DNA from: Nyssa sinensis
Lineage: Eukaryota > Streptophyta > Magnoliopsida > Cornales > Nyssaceae
Reading direction: 5' to 3'
Assembly: GCA_008638375.1 (NCBI GenBank)
Contig: CM018038.1
Coordinates: 32,417,383 to 32,481,382 of the forward strand
DNA length: 64,000 nucleotides
Shown piece by piece: positions 12,165-23,405 of the stretch (position 1 is the first letter of the stretch; each line of letters starts with the position of its first letter). The notes beneath the pieces are model-generated. The model was given only the letters and a program-made list of their open reading frames with translations, was not told the DNA's origin and made no database searches. Position numbers and translations under genes: made by a program.

Positions 12165-15100
12165 TCAATCTTTAATTATGCATTTGCAGTTCTTTTGATG
12201 CTCTTTGAGTTCCTACCATGTTTTAGGTTTTCATTTAGTGATAACTTTCCCCCCCATCGCATATACTACTATCTAGAGCAGTGCACTCTTATCAAAAGCC
12301 ACAATTCTCCAATATCATGAATCTGTTTTGCCATTGCTTTTCCTTGATATTATACCAAATTCAGTTATATGGGGGGGAATAATATTTTTATAACATTCCC
12401 GATATTCATTTCTTCTTTAATGTCATGTCAAACAGCTAAATTAATAAATCTCAAGTAAGCTCAATGCAGAACATACCTGAATCTGCCTTTGTAGATACTT
12501 GACATACTCTACTGCCTCTTCTAACATATCTGCAGTGTTTGTTTGCTGCATGTAACAACAATGAACTTGCCATGTCAAAGGCATGAAAGATCATGAAGCT
12601 TATGCAATCAATAATTGTAAGTTAAAGTCAGTGAAACTAGAGAAAATATATCACAAATCTGAACACTTAATTTATTAGTCTTTTTACAGAATTCGCAAAA
12701 TATGATCCTGTAACTATTAAACCAAATTAAAGATGACATAAAAATAGTTTGTAGTTAAGAAATCATGTTTCTATCTATATTGAACAGCCCTAAGCACCAA
12801 CATATCACAAAACAAAAGTTCGAGGACTTTATTTCAGTGCAATACACAGATAGATACCAGAGAGAAAAGTCAATGTAATTGGTTAAACTGAAGAAGAAAC
12901 AGAGTCACATGTACACAAATCCTCACTGAATTCCTAAAGAAAATGCATATATAGAAAGTCACCAATAGAAGCAGCATCTTAGTAGCATGAAAGAAAGGAG
13001 TAAGAAAACCATCTTCAAACTCAGAAGAGGGAACCTCAAATTTGTGAAGTAGGAAAACCCAAAAGGGAAACATTCAAATTATCATTCAACTAATGAATGT
13101 ATTCTTATTATTTCACATTCAGTGCCATTTAGAAGCTCTATAAAACTTATATGTAATTACCCGTCTAACAATCACCTGCCTTGCAAGATCTCAACATAAT
13201 TCTCAAGAAAATAAACAAATAAGACATTAAGATACTTCATTTGTTTGATGCGTAAAACATATGGAACAACTTATTGGGTACCCATGTTGGACATGACATG
13301 ACATGGGTAAATGAGTATGGGATATGTGACCGATATGTCTAATGGAAACATGCACCCAATAATGGCTGGTAATTCAAATTTACTATATGAAAATTCATAA
13401 ACCTTATTGCGTCAGTTTGATGTATGGTTTCTTTAAAATGAGTGAAGTGCTGATGCTAAAAACTATATCAACACTTCCACTTGCTAAAAGGAAATAAAAA
13501 ATGAGTATTAGAAAATTTGAAGATTTAGTCATGTCCCCACATCCTTCGATCAAGATTTGGGGATTACAAAACACCAAGATGCATAACCACACTTGAAACA
13601 CATTCAATATCGATACCATATAAAAGATCTTATTATACGTCACTCCCTCCACTTGAAGCAAACTCATACTACAATTCAAAAGGTCCCCCTTTCTAATGAA
13701 CAAGTTGTACAACACTTAGTTGAATCAGTTCTTTAATTAAATCGACCAATTTTAAAAGGTAATATCTTCTGTAAATTACTAATATTAATAAAAAAAAAAG
13801 TGGTTGGAAAAAATGATTGGAGAAATCAAATTAATCCAAATGAACCCGACTAAAATCAAAACATCATGGCATGCCTTTCATTAGAATATCAATTGGAAAA
13901 TTATGAAAACAGGTTTAGACAATCTAAGCTATGACCTTGAAATCTAATTTCAAGAAGTTCAACAACTTTTGGTGTTTCCTCCTGACATTCAGTATGAACT
14001 TTCCAGTCCACAACTTTCTTGACCTCTGGGACAACTATTATAAAGTTAGAGTTTGGCTCAACATTCTAATCTTCTAGATTTGTGTCTTCATCAGTTTGGT
14101 CATGCAAAGACATAGTGGTTGTAATCAAAAAGAAGTTGATTATGACTCCCTTCAACAATATAGTGCATATTTTTCTAGAAGAACCCTCTGCATTAATTCC
14201 TTGCCCCCTTCAGTTAGATATAATAGGTTTTGAGAATAATTTTTTAGCTATCTTTGAGCTAAAATTATAGTGGGTCCCAAACATTAATTTTGGTAGGTCC
14301 ACATGAAAATGTGTTCTTCTCCACTGAGGAGATTAAGATCATATATTGGGTTGCTCAAAGCTATGAAGGAGTTAATGAGAAATTGCCTCCAAACATTCCC
14401 ACTTGAAAATGGTAACAAAAGATTGTAGTAAAAAGCTTATGTCCCATATAAGATAGGGTACAAGACTTTTAAAGAGTATATATACAATTACCTTGAAGGA
14501 ATGTTTGGGCCCTTAGGCAAGTTTTGTGAAAGGGGAAGGATCTAGCACATGCTTGGTTCACCACACGTGCGCCTGCTACCGCCCCGTGCCGAATCGGGTC
14601 AGGGTTTGGGCCTTGGCCCTAGCCCGCTATGTATATATCTTTTTGGAAAAAATTCATTTAAATAATTTTCCAAAACACGTGTCGCTTCTGTTACTGTTAG
14701 AAACAGTCCAAAATGTTGTCATTTAGTTACCAGGTTAATTAAATCCAACGCTTGTTGTTTCGTGATTGCTAAATCCATAACAACATCATTTTGCGATTAC
14801 ATTTGGTTTGAATTTTAATTGAATCGTCTTCTTCCTTGTGACTGTTCGTTGAATTACTGCGACTGTTAGCCTTCGTGTTAGTACCAAACAAACACGAATG
14901 CTCTATATAAACACTACCGTACGCACCTACATTCATTCATTCAATTCATCATTCAACTGCGTCCATAATTAAAGAGAGAGTTCAACCACTGTTTCTAGTT
15001 CGTTGTGTACTGAAGTTTGAGTGTTTCTTCTTCAGTACGTTCTAATCGTTGTATCCTAGGAAGCAACGTCCACAGCCTCGCAAAGCACCACCGCGAGGGG

Positions 15101-18100
15101 CGATTTTGCTTTAAGGACATTGTGTTAAACACAAGTCTTAATCCTGTAATCTCCTGTCTCTGCAATTTTGTAAGTTTGCAGTTTCTATATTCTTATATTG
15201 TTTCTGTACTTTCAAGTTTCTATATTCTTAAAAAGGTTAAAATACTGCTTCTACATTTTCAAGTTTTTTTTTTTTGTTTCAAAACTTTATACTGTTTTGC
15301 TTCCAACACAATTTTTTGTTTTTCAAAACAGTTTATTGTTTTCTCAAAATACTTTATGTATTTCCAAAAATAAACACTGGTACTAACAATCTTGAAGCAA
15401 ATTCTATAATTATTATCAGTTTTATTTAAAAAATAGGAATTTTTATAGAAAGTATTATTTTACAGTATTTACAATTTTTGATTCTTATAGTATTTATATA
15501 CTATAAATTTTTTTTTATGTAGTATTATATATATACTGAAAAAATCTTATTAGTATAAGATTGGGTTTTTGCAAAAATATTCAGATTCTGTTTTACTTAA
15601 GTAATTTGTTTAATTACAGATTTTTATTAGATTTTTGTAATCTCAGTCTAAATGACTACTGAAAGTACCCCTGTGGTGACTTTGAACCCTTTGGTGGCTT
15701 CTACCCCTGCTCCTATGGTTGGAATTGTGCCCGTGAACCATAGAGAGAAGCCAGAGAAATTCAATGGCACCGAATTTAAAAGGCTGGCAACAGAAAATGT
15801 TGTTCTATTTGACTACTCTTAATTTGGCTCGATTCCTCCATGAAAATGCTCCCGTATTGAAGGAGAATGAATCTGACCGGCAAGTAATTGCTGCTGGTTG
15901 AGGCTTGGAAACATACAGATTTCTTATGCCGAAACTACATCCTCAATGGGTTGGAAAACACATTATACAATGTGTACTGCACAGTCAAGGCAGTAAGAGT
16001 ACTTTAGGTATCACTGGACAAGAAATACAAAACAGAAGATGCTGGACTTAAGAAGTTTGTAGTGAGAAAATTCCTTAGACTACAAGATGCTCGATTCCAA
16101 AATAGAGATCAACCAAGTTCAAGATCTCCAAGTGATTTTGCATGACATTCATGCAGAAGGCATGTCACTTGGTGAATCTTTTCAAATGGCTGCAATTATT
16201 GAAAAATTGCCACCATCTTGGAAAGAATTCAAAAGTTACCTAAAGCATAAGTAAAAGGACATGAGACTTGAAGACTTAATTGTGAGATTGAGTATTGAAA
16301 AAGACAACCATACTTCTGAGAAGAAAGCAGGGAAAACCATCATGGAATTCAAGGCTAATGTTGTGGAACAAGGGCAAAGCTCTCAGAACAAGAAGAGGAA
16401 GCACAATGATGATGGTCCCAAACAAGGTCCAAATAAGAAGTTCCAAGACAAGTGCTATGTATGCAACAAACAAGGGCACCGGGCTAAAGACTGTCACTAG
16501 TCGCAAAGACCAAGGAAATCCAAGCAAGAAGCTTGCTTAGGCCAACATGACCCAAGTAGACAATCTCTCTAAAGATGTTTCTGAAATGAATCTGTCTATG
16601 ATGGTTTCTGAAGTGAATTTGGTTGACAACACCAAGGAATGGTGGGTGAACACCGGGACTACTCGCCATGTTTGCTCAGATAGGAAGATTTCTCATCCTA
16701 TCACAATATAGATTAATGGAGAATAATTTTTTATAGGCAACTCCTCGACTTCCAAGGTTGAAGGTTAAGGACAAGTGGTATTGAAGATGACTTATGGAAA
16801 GGAACTCACCCTCAAAAATGTGTTGCATGTGCCTGATATCCGAAAGAACTTGGTGTCTGGATCATTGTTGAGCAAAAAAGGCATTAAATTGGTCTTTGTA
16901 TCGGACAAGTTTATACTATCCAAAAATGGGATGTACATGGAAAAGGGGTATACGAGCGATGGGCTCTTTAAAATGAATGTAATGACAATTGTACCTCCTA
17001 TTAAGAATAATAATAAGAACACAACTTCTACTTATATGCTTGAGTCTTCAAATGTGTGGCATGATAGACTAAGACATGTTAATTATGATACATTGCGTAG
17101 ATTAGTTAATGTGGAATGTTTACCGAAAATGGATTTTGATCCAAATCACAAATGTGAGACTTGTGTAGAAGCAAAGCTTACAATAACTTCTTTTCAATCA
17201 ATTGAAAGAAGTAGTGCACCTCTAGAATTAATACATTCAGATATTTGTGATTTGAGATTTATTCAAACTAGAGGTGGTAAGAAATATTTTCTTACTTCTA
17301 TTAATGATTGCACAAAATACTGTTATGTTTACTTGTTGAGAAGTAAAGATGAGGCATTGAAAATGTTTAAACATTACAAGAATGAGGTTGATAATCAACT
17401 TGATAAGAAGATCAAGATATTGAGAAGTGATAGAGGTGGATGAATATGAAGCACCTTTTGGTGAATTCTGTTCACAACATGATATATACCAAACAACTGC
17501 ACCCTATTCACCTCAGCAAAATAAGATTGCTGAACGAAAAAATAAAACTTTAAAAAAAATGATGAATGTATTGCTATTAAGTTCTAGACTACCTCAGAAT
17601 TTGTTGGAGGAACAATTCTTTCTGCAAATTATATTCTCAATCAAATACCTCAAAAGAAAACCAATAAGTCCCCATATGAGTTATGGAAAGGTCGAAGATC
17701 TTCTTACAAATACTTAAAAGTGTGGAAGTGTTTGGCTAAGGTGGCGGTTCCTACACCTAAAAATGTTAAAATAGAGCCGAAAATAGTTGATTGTGTTTTT
17801 AGAGAGTATACTCATAATAGTAGTGTTTATCGATTTTTTATTTATAAATCAAAAATTCCCGATATGCATGTTAATATTATTATTGAGTCAAGGAATGCAT
17901 CGTTCTTTGAACATGTATTTCCTCACAAATCAAAACAGGAGTCGAGTTCAAATAAAAGAACTCATGACACTATAGTAGGCAATAATCAAGACCAACGAGA
18001 TGATGATGAACCTAGACAAAGCAAAATGACTAGAACATCAAAATCTTTTGATCCAGATTTTCTAACGTATTTGCTAGAAGATGAAGTCTCAAAACTTTAA

Positions 18101-21100
18101 AGAAGAAATGTTGAGCTCCTGAAGCTCCGTGTTGGAAAGAGGCTATAAACAATGAAGTAGAATCCATTCTATAAAATCATACATGGGAACTAGTGGATCT
18201 TCCACCAGGTTCAAAACCTCTTGGATATAAATGAATATTCAAGAAGAAAATGAAAGCAGATGGATCTATTGAAAAGTACAAGGTCAGGCTTGTTATCAAA
18301 GGATACAGGCAAAAGGAATGCTTGGACTATTTCGATACATATTCACCTATTACAAGGATATCATCCATTCGAATGTTTATAGCTATTGCAGCTATACACA
18401 ATCTTGAGATACATCAAATGGATGTAAAGAAACATTTTTAAATGGTGAATTAGATGAAAAAATACCCATAATTCCGCATTAGCCAACAATATTTAATTAT
18501 GTTTTTACGACATCAAACCCACTTATCCCCATTTTGGCTAGTGCTACAAATGTTGTTAAGATTTGGTGAAATAAAATAAAAGAGAATAGATAAAAAACCC
18601 TAACGACTACATTGTATTATATTAGTATGATATGAAATTATACAAGAGACCTCCTTATATAGGAGAGTCACAATAGTTATATTAAGAACATATTGGAAGA
18701 GGAAACTAACACATTAACAGCTAACCCCAACTCTAGTATCACAATAATATATAACTAACTTCAAATATGGCAAACCCTAATATAATTATAACACCCCCCC
18801 CCCCTCTCTCAAACTCAAGGTGCATAGACAGAACCAACTTGAGTTTGGAAACAAAATCAGGAAGATATGTGTTTGACATGTTGGCATTAACGTGGATGAA
18901 ATGTAGTTGTTGCCCTAGCTGACATGGCTATGGAACTGGACTCTCAAAAGAGTCAATGACAGCGCATAGAAGCGAATAGTCTGGAAAAAGTGCATGGAAG
19001 CGCAATGCTGGAGCTGATGGTGGCGCATGAAAGCACGTAGCTGATTGTGATGAAGCTAAACACAGTGATGGAACACGTGTCATGCTTTACGTGATGGAAT
19101 GCGTAGTTGAGACACGTGGCATAACACGTGTATTGACTTACGTGGCAGAGCACGTAACTGATAGAGCTTAACATGTGTCAAAACTGATCAGGGTGCATGT
19201 GCAGAAACATGAGCACATAACTTCTTTTTTTTTTTATGAAGTCAATTGGGCTAGATTAAATGGGCTAAGGCTTGGATGGGTTGAGTTTGGCCTTGATAGG
19301 TTAGTAAAAGTGGTCGAATTGAAAGTGGCTAACTTAGTAGATGGGCTAGTGTTACAAATTTTACGAGTTTTTGAGCTTGGGTTTAGGAGATGTCTTAAAG
19401 TAAGTTAAGACAGATGGATTGTGTCAATAACACTTCTCTCACAGTTTGACACAAAAATCAATATTCTCCGATCGACAACAATAAGGAACGATGAGCCTAG
19501 TGCATTGAAGGGGTTAAGGGACGAAATTGGTGGTCAGGCCGTGGCTAACTGGAGGTTTTGGAGGTCATCCATGGCAGTGTTGGCACTTGAGATCATGGGC
19601 TCTCCGATTTTCCATTTTGGGTGGTTTCCGGTGACGAGGGAGAAGATTGTCTTGGCTATAGAAGGAGTCTTCACTAATATTTCTGATCAAATCAATAGAG
19701 AACACTCATTGATCAAGTTGATAATGAGAGTGGATGCCTGCAACAAAACTAAACCTGCATGCGGCTGCAATGGTGATGACGGTGATAGGGCTGCAGATAG
19801 TCAATAATTATGGTGACGTGCGGCTGATCGGAACAATGGTAGTGATATTTGATGGAGATTCTTGCAGTAGGTCGATGATGATGATACTTGAAGTGTATGA
19901 TTTTGACAATGGAAATTTTTCTGATGATAGAGAGACCGAAACCCTCTTGCGACGCTGAGGGTGCGACTGGAGTTGGTTTGCAATGACGAACGAAGTGCTC
20001 CAATGCAGTGTGACTTGCTTAGATCCGAAATGTGAGCAAAATTAACGATCGCAAAATAATAGATAGAAAGAGATTCAAAGAGAGAATTTTAGAAAGAGTC
20101 AATGTGCAAAAATTGCACATTGAAAAGTTTAAGAAAGAGAGAGTGACAACAATGTCCTTGTTAGTGTTGTAGACAAAATTGGTTATATTGCTGGCTGTTG
20201 AGCTCCATGGGTGTTGATCGTGACGAATGGATTTCATGGCCGATGGTGGTTATGATTTGGGTTCATGGTGGTACACCGGTTTCTAACTTGCTCGATAAGG
20301 ACATGTTCCAACCTAAGCAACACGGATACAGACACGGAATACGGATACAACACGAGACAGATACACGGATACGACATTTCTCAAAAAAGTAGGACACATA
20401 TACGTTAGAGACACAGTTGAATATATGTATATATTTTGTATAATCATATAATAAAAACCTAAAATCATTTCAATTAAAATTGGCATAAAAACATATAAAT
20501 CAAAAAAATATTATTAAGATATTAAAATAACAAAGTCATTAAATAAAAAAACTAAGCATTTCTTCATTAAATAATCAACATCTATGATTCAAGTTTCAAA
20601 ACAAATTTATTAACTATTACACAAAACATATATATGTATATATATATATATAACAAAAAATAAATAAAGGAGAAAATGAGGGAAAGAAAAAAGAAAAAAC
20701 ATGTACTAACGTGTCCTGGAAAGTGTCTAAAAATCCAAAAGAAAAAGACAAAATTTGGACACTCTTTTTTCGAGTGTCCGAAAGTGTCGGTGTCTAACAC
20801 ATGTTGGACACAGACACGTAAACCAAAATAAAGTGTCCATACTTCATAAATTCTAACAATGGCCGAGCTCGATCATGGAGCGATGGTAGTGGTTGGCGAT
20901 GAAGTTGATGTTGTGATTTGTGATGGATGATTGCAATGAGGGAACTGGGTCACAATGATGAAGGTTTTCAATAAACAATTGATTAAGTAATGAAAAAGAT
21001 CAATTTCAGATGTTATTTGATTGGCAATGAATAGTAAAGGAGGTGTTGTGATTCACGAACATAGTGACTGAGAAGGAATAGAATGAAGGAAGGATCGAGT

Positions 21101-23232
21101 TGGCTCTAATACCATGTTAAATTTGGTAAAATAAAATAAAAGAAAAAAGAGAGAAAAAGGAAAAACCCAAAATGACTACATTGTATTATATTGGTGCGAT
21201 ATGAAATTATAGAAGCGACCTTCGTATATAGGAGAGTCACAATAGTTGTACTAGCAACGTATTGGAAAAGGAAACTAACACATTGACAGTTAGCCCCTAA
21301 CTCTAGTATCACAATAATATATAGCTAACCCAAATATTGCAAACCCTAATATACTTCTAACAAATGGAATGGACTTTATTCAAATATCAAAATCTACTAT
21401 TTACTTCTCAGCATTAATAAAAAATTATACAAGGGAATACATGTATCTTATTCTCAATGGCAAAATTATAAACTTTTGCTCATGAATGCTAAACACACTA
21501 AACCATTACAATACAAAATCATGGATAAGAATATTATTTTTATAGATGAACGTGCATTTTTTTTTGTTGCAATTACTTGTATAAATGCTTCCAAAACATG
21601 TTAGGACACAACAAATTCTTTGGCAAAAAAAGCAATCCCTTATTTGTGAAATACTTTCAGGCTGAAAAATAATAATAACAAAATGTGACAAGCTAAAAAT
21701 TGAGAACTCAATGAAATTCCCATGCTGAATTCCATGATCAAATCATAATGAGATCTTAAATCCACTAAAATGTAAAGAAACAAGCACGAATGAGATACCT
21801 TATCCATATTGGGGACAAGTTCCTGAAGCTTTCTTATTCGGTCACTAATTCGAGTCCTCCGAACCTAATCCAAAGAGAAAATCTTTGAATAAATACAAAC
21901 AATTAACCACTAATTGATAGAGTAAAGCTACTTCACCAACCAAAAGAACACTCAGAAAAAAAAACGAACAATTAAACAGACACAATTCTTACCCTCTCTG
22001 CAATGCTGCGAGGGTGTGTCGCACAACCACGCTTTGCCCGAACCCTACAAGGAACTGAATCCTCCAAAAGCTTCTCCATCTCAGCATCCAACAAACCACT
22101 CATTCCACCATGCTCTCCCTTCTACAACTCCCATAAATAAACAGAAAATATAAGTGTATGTAAATAATTTATTTATAGTAAATGATATGATTAATTTAAC
22201 AACACTCTAATATATGTGTTCTGTATATATATCTAACTCATACATAAATTTAAGTTTATGCATATGAATTTCAAAAAAGCATATATATGTGTATTTAAGG
22301 GCATCTCCAATGATGCACTCAAAACTTAAATTTGAGTCAAATCCTTTCCAACCCTTCACTCAAACCCATACCAAATCCATTTGTACTCAAACTTAAACCC
22401 AAATCAGTGCAATACTATAGACATACTCAAATTACTGCACTAAAACCTTTGGGACATGATGGTAGTTTTTTTGGAATAAGGTGGGAATTTTTTCAAAAGA
22501 TTTGACTAAAAACAAAGTAAACATTGAAGAGCATCAAACTCAAATGAAGTTTTTACTCAAATTTGAGTAACCATTGGAGATAGCCTTGTATGTATTTATA
22601 TGCATATGATGTCAAATATGAAAATTTATATTAAATAACCACTCCAACATGTGTCTCTGTATACACACAGTGTATACATTAATATGTGCATATGACTTGC
22701 AAAAGAAGCATATGCATATGTATATAATGTCAAATGTGGAAATTTAATGGAATTAAGTCAAAGTTCATAAATATTTACCAACTGAGATAAAAATTTGGCT
22801 GATGGGTGCTTCTGAATCTACCTCCCTGGGTTGCTTACTGGACGGAGAAACGTTGATAGTTGACGAGAGATAGTCGTAATTGGCCGGAATTCCGAAGTTT
22901 GAGAAGTAGCCATCAGACCCAGAACTGATCTGAGCAAGAAGCTCCGCAGGCGAGCTGTTCTGGCGGAGAAAACCCAAGCCGGAGGCACCGCCACTGGCGT
23001 CAAACAACCCCGGATCCGCGGCGGAGACGTAACTTGAAGCGGAGTTTCCGGTGGTGGGTGTCCCTGAGTTGGTCGGATGAACCTGAGTTAAGCACTGTGT
23101 TGGCTTGAGTGAATCGTCTTCCTCTTCTGATTCGAGCAAAGTTTCTAACCAGGTCGCCGGAGCTGAGCGGAACCGGGCGAGTCCTCGGCTCAGTTCACCA
23201 CCTCCTCCACCACCATCACCGCTTGGTTGCAT
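12165..23232 (-). CDS. bHLH81: bHLH transcription factor, bHLH80/81 (FBH) type
   Basis: Five coding exons on the minus strand: 23232-22779, 22121-21993, 21864-21799, 12545-12477 and 12212-12165 (stop TGA at 12165-12167), all bounded by GT-AG; about 254 residues. The N-terminus ([12 protein letters not shown], then [15 protein letters not shown] and [16 protein letters not shown]) is characteristic of the family. The basic region [19 protein letters not shown] has the Glu and Arg that contact E-boxes. The helix-loop-helix continues through [10 protein letters not shown] and [20 protein letters not shown], and the protein ends KCIIKD. Arabidopsis relatives are nuclear activators (FBH1/2 act on CONSTANS). 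The exon 1 tail is one base too long: the family motif FLSQL at the exon end is out of frame with the upstream codons, so splicing at GTAAAT would shift the frame before the bHLH domain. A weaker donor (GTTGGT, six bases upstream) would keep it open. Family assignment is firm; the ortholog (80 or 81) is not. Confidence 0.9.
12546..14499. other. bHLH intron 3, copia-free left part
   Basis: The intron 12546-21798 is 9253 bases. In this part I see AT-rich sequence without a supported gene. Open frames at 12870-13073 and 13404-13715 have no recognisable family. Confidence 0.5.
14500..15651 (+). repeat. Probable LTR and leader of copia-2
   Basis: A GC-richer block (14530-14620) is followed by a TATA-like TCTATATAAACAC near 14902 and a transcribed-looking leader (CATTCATTCATTCAATTC; GTCCATAATTAAAGAGAGAG). 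It then has repeats of TTTCTATATTCTTA and a T-rich stretch up to the gag ATG at 15652. I could not place exact LTR ends or a clear primer-binding site, so the boundaries are approximate. Confidence 0.5.
15652..16500 (+). pseudogene. copia-2 gag remnant
   Basis: ATG at 15652 opens [20 protein letters not shown] and runs to [13 protein letters not shown], where a frameshift follows. Later frames give [17 protein letters not shown]. The last part (16261-16500) is open and ends with a CCHC zinc knuckle ([14 protein letters not shown], spacing 2-4-4), preceded by a basic KKRKHNDDG stretch. The knuckle would bind element RNA. Several frameshifts and stops, for example near 15900, prevent an intact product. 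Confidence 0.8.
16501..18465 (+). pseudogene. copia-2 pol remnant (PR, INT, partial RT)
   Basis: Protease: the usual WVDTGAT active-site motif reads [11 protein letters not shown], with Asn (codon 16649-16651) in place of the catalytic Asp. 16775-17443 carries [19 protein letters not shown], then the integrase HHCC region ([13 protein letters not shown] ... HKCETC), the first catalytic Asp (HSDICD) and SDRGG. A one-base shift there moves to the frame with [20 protein letters not shown] (17427-17717). Reverse transcriptase starts at 18250 ([32 protein letters not shown]) and ends truncated. Confidence 0.8.
18554..18793 (-). repeat. 3' LTR of the non-autonomous element
   Basis: 240 bases, collinear with 21115-21362. 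Shared stretches include ACTACATTGTATTATATT, AGGAGAGTCACAATAGTT and ACTCTAGTATCACAATAATA. Differences are scattered substitutions and small indels. Confidence 0.85.
18794..18811 (-). other. Polypurine tract of the non-autonomous element
   Basis: A C-run followed by TCTCTC on the plus strand, that is GAGAGA plus a G-run on the minus strand, lies directly next to the inner end of the 3' LTR, where plus-strand priming would occur. Confidence 0.7.
19421..19807 (+). other. Unassigned open frame inside the non-autonomous element
   Basis: A 128-codon open frame with no recognisable domain, antisense to the element. Short frames overlap it on both strands. I do not claim it is a gene; it is noted because the interior otherwise holds nothing. 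Confidence 0.1.
20309..20850. repeat. MITE-like repeat with inverted ACACGGATAC/GTGTCCATAC ends
   Basis: The left part carries repeated ACACGGATACAGACACGG-type blocks. The right part (20760-20850) carries their complements (GTGTCCGAAAGTGTCGG, GTGTCCATACTTCATA). The AT-rich middle includes a (TA)n run near 20632-20652. This is a widespread type of plant non-autonomous repeat; the ends are approximate. A related fragment occurs at 48897-48950. Confidence 0.5.
21100..21114 (-). other. Primer-binding site (initiator tRNA-Met) of the non-autonomous element
   Basis: On the minus strand TGGTATTAGAGCCAA follows the 5' LTR directly. It matches the common TGGTATCAGAGC site at all but one position, which fixes the element's orientation. 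Confidence 0.8.
21115..21362 (-). repeat. 5' LTR of the non-autonomous element
   Basis: 248 bases, TG...CA, paired with 18554-18793. Read on the minus strand it starts TGTTAGAAGTATATTAGG and ends CAAATTTAACA. Confidence 0.85.
21363..21798. other. Remainder of bHLH intron 3
   Basis: AT-rich intronic sequence between the LTR element and the donor of exon 3 (GATAAG/GTATCT on the minus strand at 21798). Nothing else recognisable. Confidence 0.6.
22299..22585. repeat. MITE (Harbinger/Tourist-like) in bHLH intron 1
   Basis: The left end GGGCATCTCCAATG and right end CATTGGAGATAGCC form an inverted repeat matching at 12 of 14 positions. Subterminal ACTCAAATTTGAGT-like motifs are also inverted. The ends GGGCATCTCCAA are typical of PIF/Harbinger-derived MITEs. 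The expected 3-bp TAA/TTA duplication is not clean here. Length is about 287 bases. Confidence 0.7.
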
Positions 23233-23349
23233 CTGCTTCTCTCAACTTCTGTTTCAGGTGCTTTTGCTGTTGTTCCTACGGAGATTAAGCCCTCTCTCAA
23301 AGGGGTAAGACTATCAAGAGTAGATGTTTGTTTTTCCTTTCTTTGTCTA

Positions 23350-23365
23350 CTCTCTCTCTCTCTCG

Positions 23366-23402
<37 letters not shown>

Positions 23403-23405
23403 TCT
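23350..23405. repeat. (TC)n(TA)n(CA)n microsatellite upstream of the bHLH start
   Basis: A compound dinucleotide run about 120 bases upstream of the bHLH ATG (23230-23232), probably in its 5' untranslated region or promoter. TC/GA tracts near starts are common in plant promoters. No specific factor site is claimed. Confidence 0.85.

Larger units (their letters stand above)
14500..18470 (+). mobile_element. Truncated Ty1/copia element (copia-2, Tork-like) in bHLH intron
   Basis: It lies antisense to the host gene. A promoter/leader region is followed by gag, protease, integrase and the start of reverse transcriptase, in order, on the plus strand. It breaks off inside reverse transcriptase just after MDVK...NGELDEK near 18465. 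No 3' LTR is found, so the element was cut off before or when the neighbouring LTR element (18554) arrived. Lineage is judged from the gag ([17 protein letters not shown]) and the protease-integrase linker, and is tentative. Confidence 0.8.
18554..21362 (-). mobile_element. Non-autonomous LTR element, 2.8 kb, in bHLH intron
   Basis: About 245-base direct repeats at 18554-18793 and 21115-21362 start TGTTA and end TAACA. Reading on the minus strand, a site matching initiator tRNA-Met (TGGTATTAGAGCCAA) follows the LTR at 21115-21362, and a G/A polypurine tract precedes the LTR at 18554-18793, so the element points left. Flanks AATGT (18549-18553) and AATGG (21363-21367) look like a 5-bp target duplication with one change. 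The 2.3-kb interior has no gag or pol motif I can recognise, which makes it a LARD- or TRIM-like copia derivative. It sits in the same orientation as the host gene. Confidence 0.85.

Noticed and set aside
19734..20003. Overlapping frames on both strands in the LTR element interior
   Set aside because: They have no family resemblance and unusual composition; probably chance.
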